DNA from: Candidatus Saccharimonadia bacterium
GTDB lineage: Bacteria; Patescibacteriota; Saccharimonadia; Saccharimonadales; 2-12-FULL-41-12
DNA length: 7,068 bases
Reading direction: 5' to 3'
Assembly: GCA_023263015.1 (NCBI GenBank)
Contig: JALQXV010000090.1
Coordinates: 1-7,068, forward strand
Below, piece by piece: positions 5,455 through 7,068 of this stretch. The number at the start of each line of letters is the position of its first letter. The stretch's first letter is position 1. A program made the position numbers and the translations under genes. The notes under the pieces are model-generated. The model made no database searches, had not been told where the DNA came from, and worked only from the letters and a program-made list of their open reading frames with translations.

Positions 5455-6870
5455 CTAGCTGCGATACCAACGTGCACCGTTAGGGGTGTCGTTGATCTCG
5501 ATACCATCAGCTGCGAGCTGATCACGAAGTTCGTCAGACTTTGCCCAGTCTTTGTTCTGTCTAGCTAACTCACGCTTTTGAATAAGCTGCTTCTGATCAA
5601 TGTCTATATCTTCTCGGCTTGATAGCTTAAGCCCTAAGATGACATCTACGAATCTGAGCAGCTCGCTGTATGCTAGTAGTGCCTCTTGATCGGTAAATGT
5701 TGCATTACTGGATAGTATAGTTGACTCGAGCTCGCTCAAGATAGCAACTGCGCGTGGAGTATCAAGGTCATTTTGAACGGCAGTAAGTAATTGATCCTTG
5801 TAGGCATTAAATATGGCAGCCGTATTGGTGCTGCTGTAGTTCAATGTTGGCTGCATTGCGTAATCTACCATCGTTTGGTAGCTTTTAAGTCGAACTTTAG
5901 CGGCCTCTAATGCTTCGAAGGTAAAATTAGCTTCTGTTCGATAATGACTTTGGAGTACGAGCATTTTAAAATCGAGCGGAGAAAAGCCCTTTTCAACTAA
6001 GTCAGTCAGTGTATATCCGTTATTTAGACTCTTTGAAATTTTTTGCCCATCAACTTTTAGGAAGTTACCATGTAGCCAAAATCGCACAAACTCTTGGCCA
6101 GTGGCTGCTTCGCTTTGAGCTATCTCGTTGGTATGATGCACCGGTATATGGTCAATGCCTCCAGTGTGAATATCGATTGTCTCACCGAGGTATTTCATGC
6201 TCATTGCTGAACATTCGATATGCCAACCAGGGAAACCCTTCCCCCAAGGACTTTCCCATTCCATATCGCGTGTCTGATCTTTAGGTGAAAACTTCCAAAG
6301 TGCAAAGTCTGACGCGTGCTTTTTTTGACCTACATCTACCCGAGCGCCAGCTTGCTGTCCTTCTAAATCAAGTCGAGCCATTTTGCCGTAGTTGGCAAAG
6401 GTGGTGCTATCAAAATAAACGCCGTCATCAATAACGTAAGTATGCCCGTTAGCTTCTAGTTTTTTTATGAGTTCAATCTGCTCATTAATATGATCGGTAG
6501 CCTTTACAAGATGACGTAAGTCAAAATCAATATTTAAGGCCTGCAAGCCCTTAATAAAATCATCAGTATATTTTTCGGCAACTTGCCAAGCAGTTTTACC
6601 CTCCCTACGAGCGCCCTTTTCTAACTTATCTTCACCTTCATCTCCGTCACTCACGAGATGTCCAACGTCGGTTACGTTCATATACCAGTCTAAACTGTAG
6701 CCAGAAGCTCGTATTGCTCGTGACAGTGTGTCCCAGCGGATATATGACGTCCAGTTACCTACCGTTAAGTTGTCGTATACAGTCGGGCCGCAAGAATATA
6801 GCGTGACGGTATTGTTATTGAGTGGAGTAAACTGGTCAATCGACCGTGTAAGCGTATTGTGTAGTTTCAT
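5455..6870 (-). CDS. cysS: Cysteinyl-tRNA synthetase with an altered HIGH motif
   Basis: A full-length 471-residue class I synthetase that attaches cysteine to tRNA-Cys in the cytoplasm. The N-terminus KLHNTLTR and SCGPTVYD (26-33) are characteristic. The zinc ligands known from the E. coli enzyme (Cys28, Cys209, His234, Glu238) align with Cys27, Cys220 (WHIECSAM), His245 and Glu249 (VHHTNEIAQS). The KMSKS loop reads KISKS (277-281). The HIGH motif, expected directly after GPTVYDxx, reads TVGN (36-39), so the first His is Thr. GEDKLEKGAR (79-88) is an insert-like segment shared with a subset of CysRS. The C-terminus NDTPNGARWYR fits the usual end. The ATG at 6870 is preceded by an AGGA SD and begins exactly where homologues begin. 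The gene overlaps the upstream DHH gene by 35 nt, so the two are cotranscribed. Function is expected because the other active-site residues are intact. Confidence 0.96.
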   Translation of the reverse strand: MKLHNTLTRSIDQFTPLNNNTVTLYSCGPTVYDNLTVGNWTSYIRWDTLSRAIRASGYSLDWYMNVTDVGHLVSDGDEGEDKLEKGARREGKTAWQVAEKYTDDFIKGLQALNIDFDLRHLVKATDHINEQIELIKKLEANGHTYVIDDGVYFDSTTFANYGKMARLDLEGQQAGARVDVGQKKHASDFALWKFSPKDQTRDMEWESPWGKGFPGWHIECSAMSMKYLGETIDIHTGGIDHIPVHHTNEIAQSEAATGQEFVRFWLHGNFLKVDGQKISKSLNNGYTLTDLVEKGFSPLDFKMLVLQSHYRTEANFTFEALEAAKVRLKSYQTMVDYAMQPTLNYSSTNTAAIFNAYKDQLLTAVQNDLDTPRAVAILSELESTILSSNATFTDQEALLAYSELLRFVDVILGLKLSSREDIDIDQKQLIQKRELARQNKDWAKSDELRDQLAADGIEINDTPNGARWYRS

Positions 6871-7068
6871 TTTGAGTATCCTGAGCTGCTATTAGTGTAT
6901 CAATTAATTCAGTAGCTTTTTCGATACATTCGGATTTTACTTCGTTGAATGGTTTGCCACTAGTAATTTTAAAGCCAGCAGCGTACGGGTGTCCACCGCC
7001 GCCAAAGTGGCTAGCTAGTTCGGCAGCAATACCGTAACCGTAGTTTGCTCGCAATTTAGCGGTTATGC
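6836..7068 (-). CDS. DHH/DHHA1-family phosphoesterase, C-terminal part only
   Basis: The minus-strand frame is open to the window edge, so the gene's start and its DHH catalytic domain lie outside. The visible C-terminal residues begin ITAKLRANYGYG and continue through FGGGGHPYAAGF (coding roughly 6975-7006), the nucleic-acid or substrate-binding motif of the DHHA1 domain in NrnA/RecJ-like phosphoesterases. Members degrade nano-RNA, pAp or c-di-AMP, or act as exonucleases; which applies here cannot be decided from this end. A short polar tail (Gln/Asn/Thr-rich) closes the protein at a TGA at 6836-6838. A TTG at 7054 is an internal leucine codon, not a start. The 3' end overlaps cysS by 35 nt in another frame, which points to cotranscription. 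Confidence 0.88.
   Translation of the reverse strand, partial: ITAKLRANYGYGIAAELASHFGGGGHPYAAGFKITSGKPFNEVKSECIEKATELIDTLIAAQDTQNETTQYAYTVD
6879..6882 (-). promoter_or_regulatory. Shine-Dalgarno of cysS
   Basis: AGGA on the minus strand lies 8 nt upstream of the cysS ATG, inside the coding sequence of the upstream DHH gene. It supports the overlapping start at 6870 and internal initiation or coupling in a two-gene message. Confidence 0.55.

Noticed and set aside
5440..5470. Inverted AGCT repeats around the convergent stops as a shared terminator
   Set aside because: Only 4 bp of stem and no T-tract on either strand.
6009..6284. 91-codon plus-strand frame under cysS
   Set aside because: Lies opposite the conserved CysRS catalytic core and shows no independent evidence of coding.
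228..6870. Alternative genetic code (UGA read as Gly or Trp)
   Set aside because: The long frames contain no in-frame TGA, tryptophan is TGG and glycine uses GGN; the one TGA serves as the DHH stop, with another stop soon after.
7052..7054. TTG as the start of a small 72-residue protein
   Set aside because: The frame stays open through 7068 with DHHA1-like residues (ITAK) upstream, so this is an internal leucine codon of a truncated longer gene.

Overview
The window looks like an ordinary stretch of a small bacterial genome with moderate, slightly AT-rich composition. Genes are packed tightly (1, 15 and 21 nt gaps, one 35 nt overlap), and the long frames read cleanly in the standard code with TAA, TAG and TGA stops. 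The style of the proteins suggests a Candidate Phyla Radiation (Patescibacteria) genome, perhaps Saccharibacteria: a VanY-like peptidase with a lineage-type C-terminus, paired PimA-like glycosyltransferases, and a cysteinyl-tRNA synthetase with a GEDKLEKGAR insert and a GGIDHIPVHH zinc region. This assignment is inference; no database search was possible. No insertion sequence, prophage, CRISPR array or other accessory element was seen.

Layout. Positions 12-123 hold a tRNA-Gln(UUG) on the minus strand, with encoded CCA and an intrinsic terminator whose loop is GAAA. A compact divergent promoter region (152-215) drives the tRNA leftward and a membrane-anchored VanY-family D,D-carboxypeptidase (228-1085) rightward. 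A rightward cluster follows: an alpha/beta-hydrolase-like protein (1139-2065), two consecutive GT4 glycosyltransferases of identical length (2087-3214 and 3216-4343), and an AI-2E/PerM-type membrane protein (4359-5453). It meets a leftward pair head-on with a 1-nt gap: cysS (5455-6870), overlapped by the 3' end of a DHH/DHHA1 phosphoesterase gene (6836 to beyond the window edge).

How the genes may work together. The rightward block reads as cell-envelope functions: peptidoglycan trimming (VanY), two sequential sugar transfers of the PimA/GT4 type (most likely onto a lipid or other envelope acceptor), a hydrolase of unknown substrate and a polytopic membrane protein. The leftward block is housekeeping (tRNA charging, nucleotide or oligonucleotide turnover).

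Points that stand out are: promoter -10 elements placed so close to start codons that several mRNAs would be leaderless or nearly so, while the two genes inside operons keep Shine-Dalgarno sequences; a cysteinyl-tRNA synthetase whose HIGH motif reads TVGN; a VanY protein whose zinc-ligand motif EPWH reads ESWE; and a hydrolase whose nucleophile elbow is AMSFS instead of GxSxG. I did not find a clearly novel multi-gene system; the hydrolase plus GT4 pair is the best candidate for an undescribed pathway.
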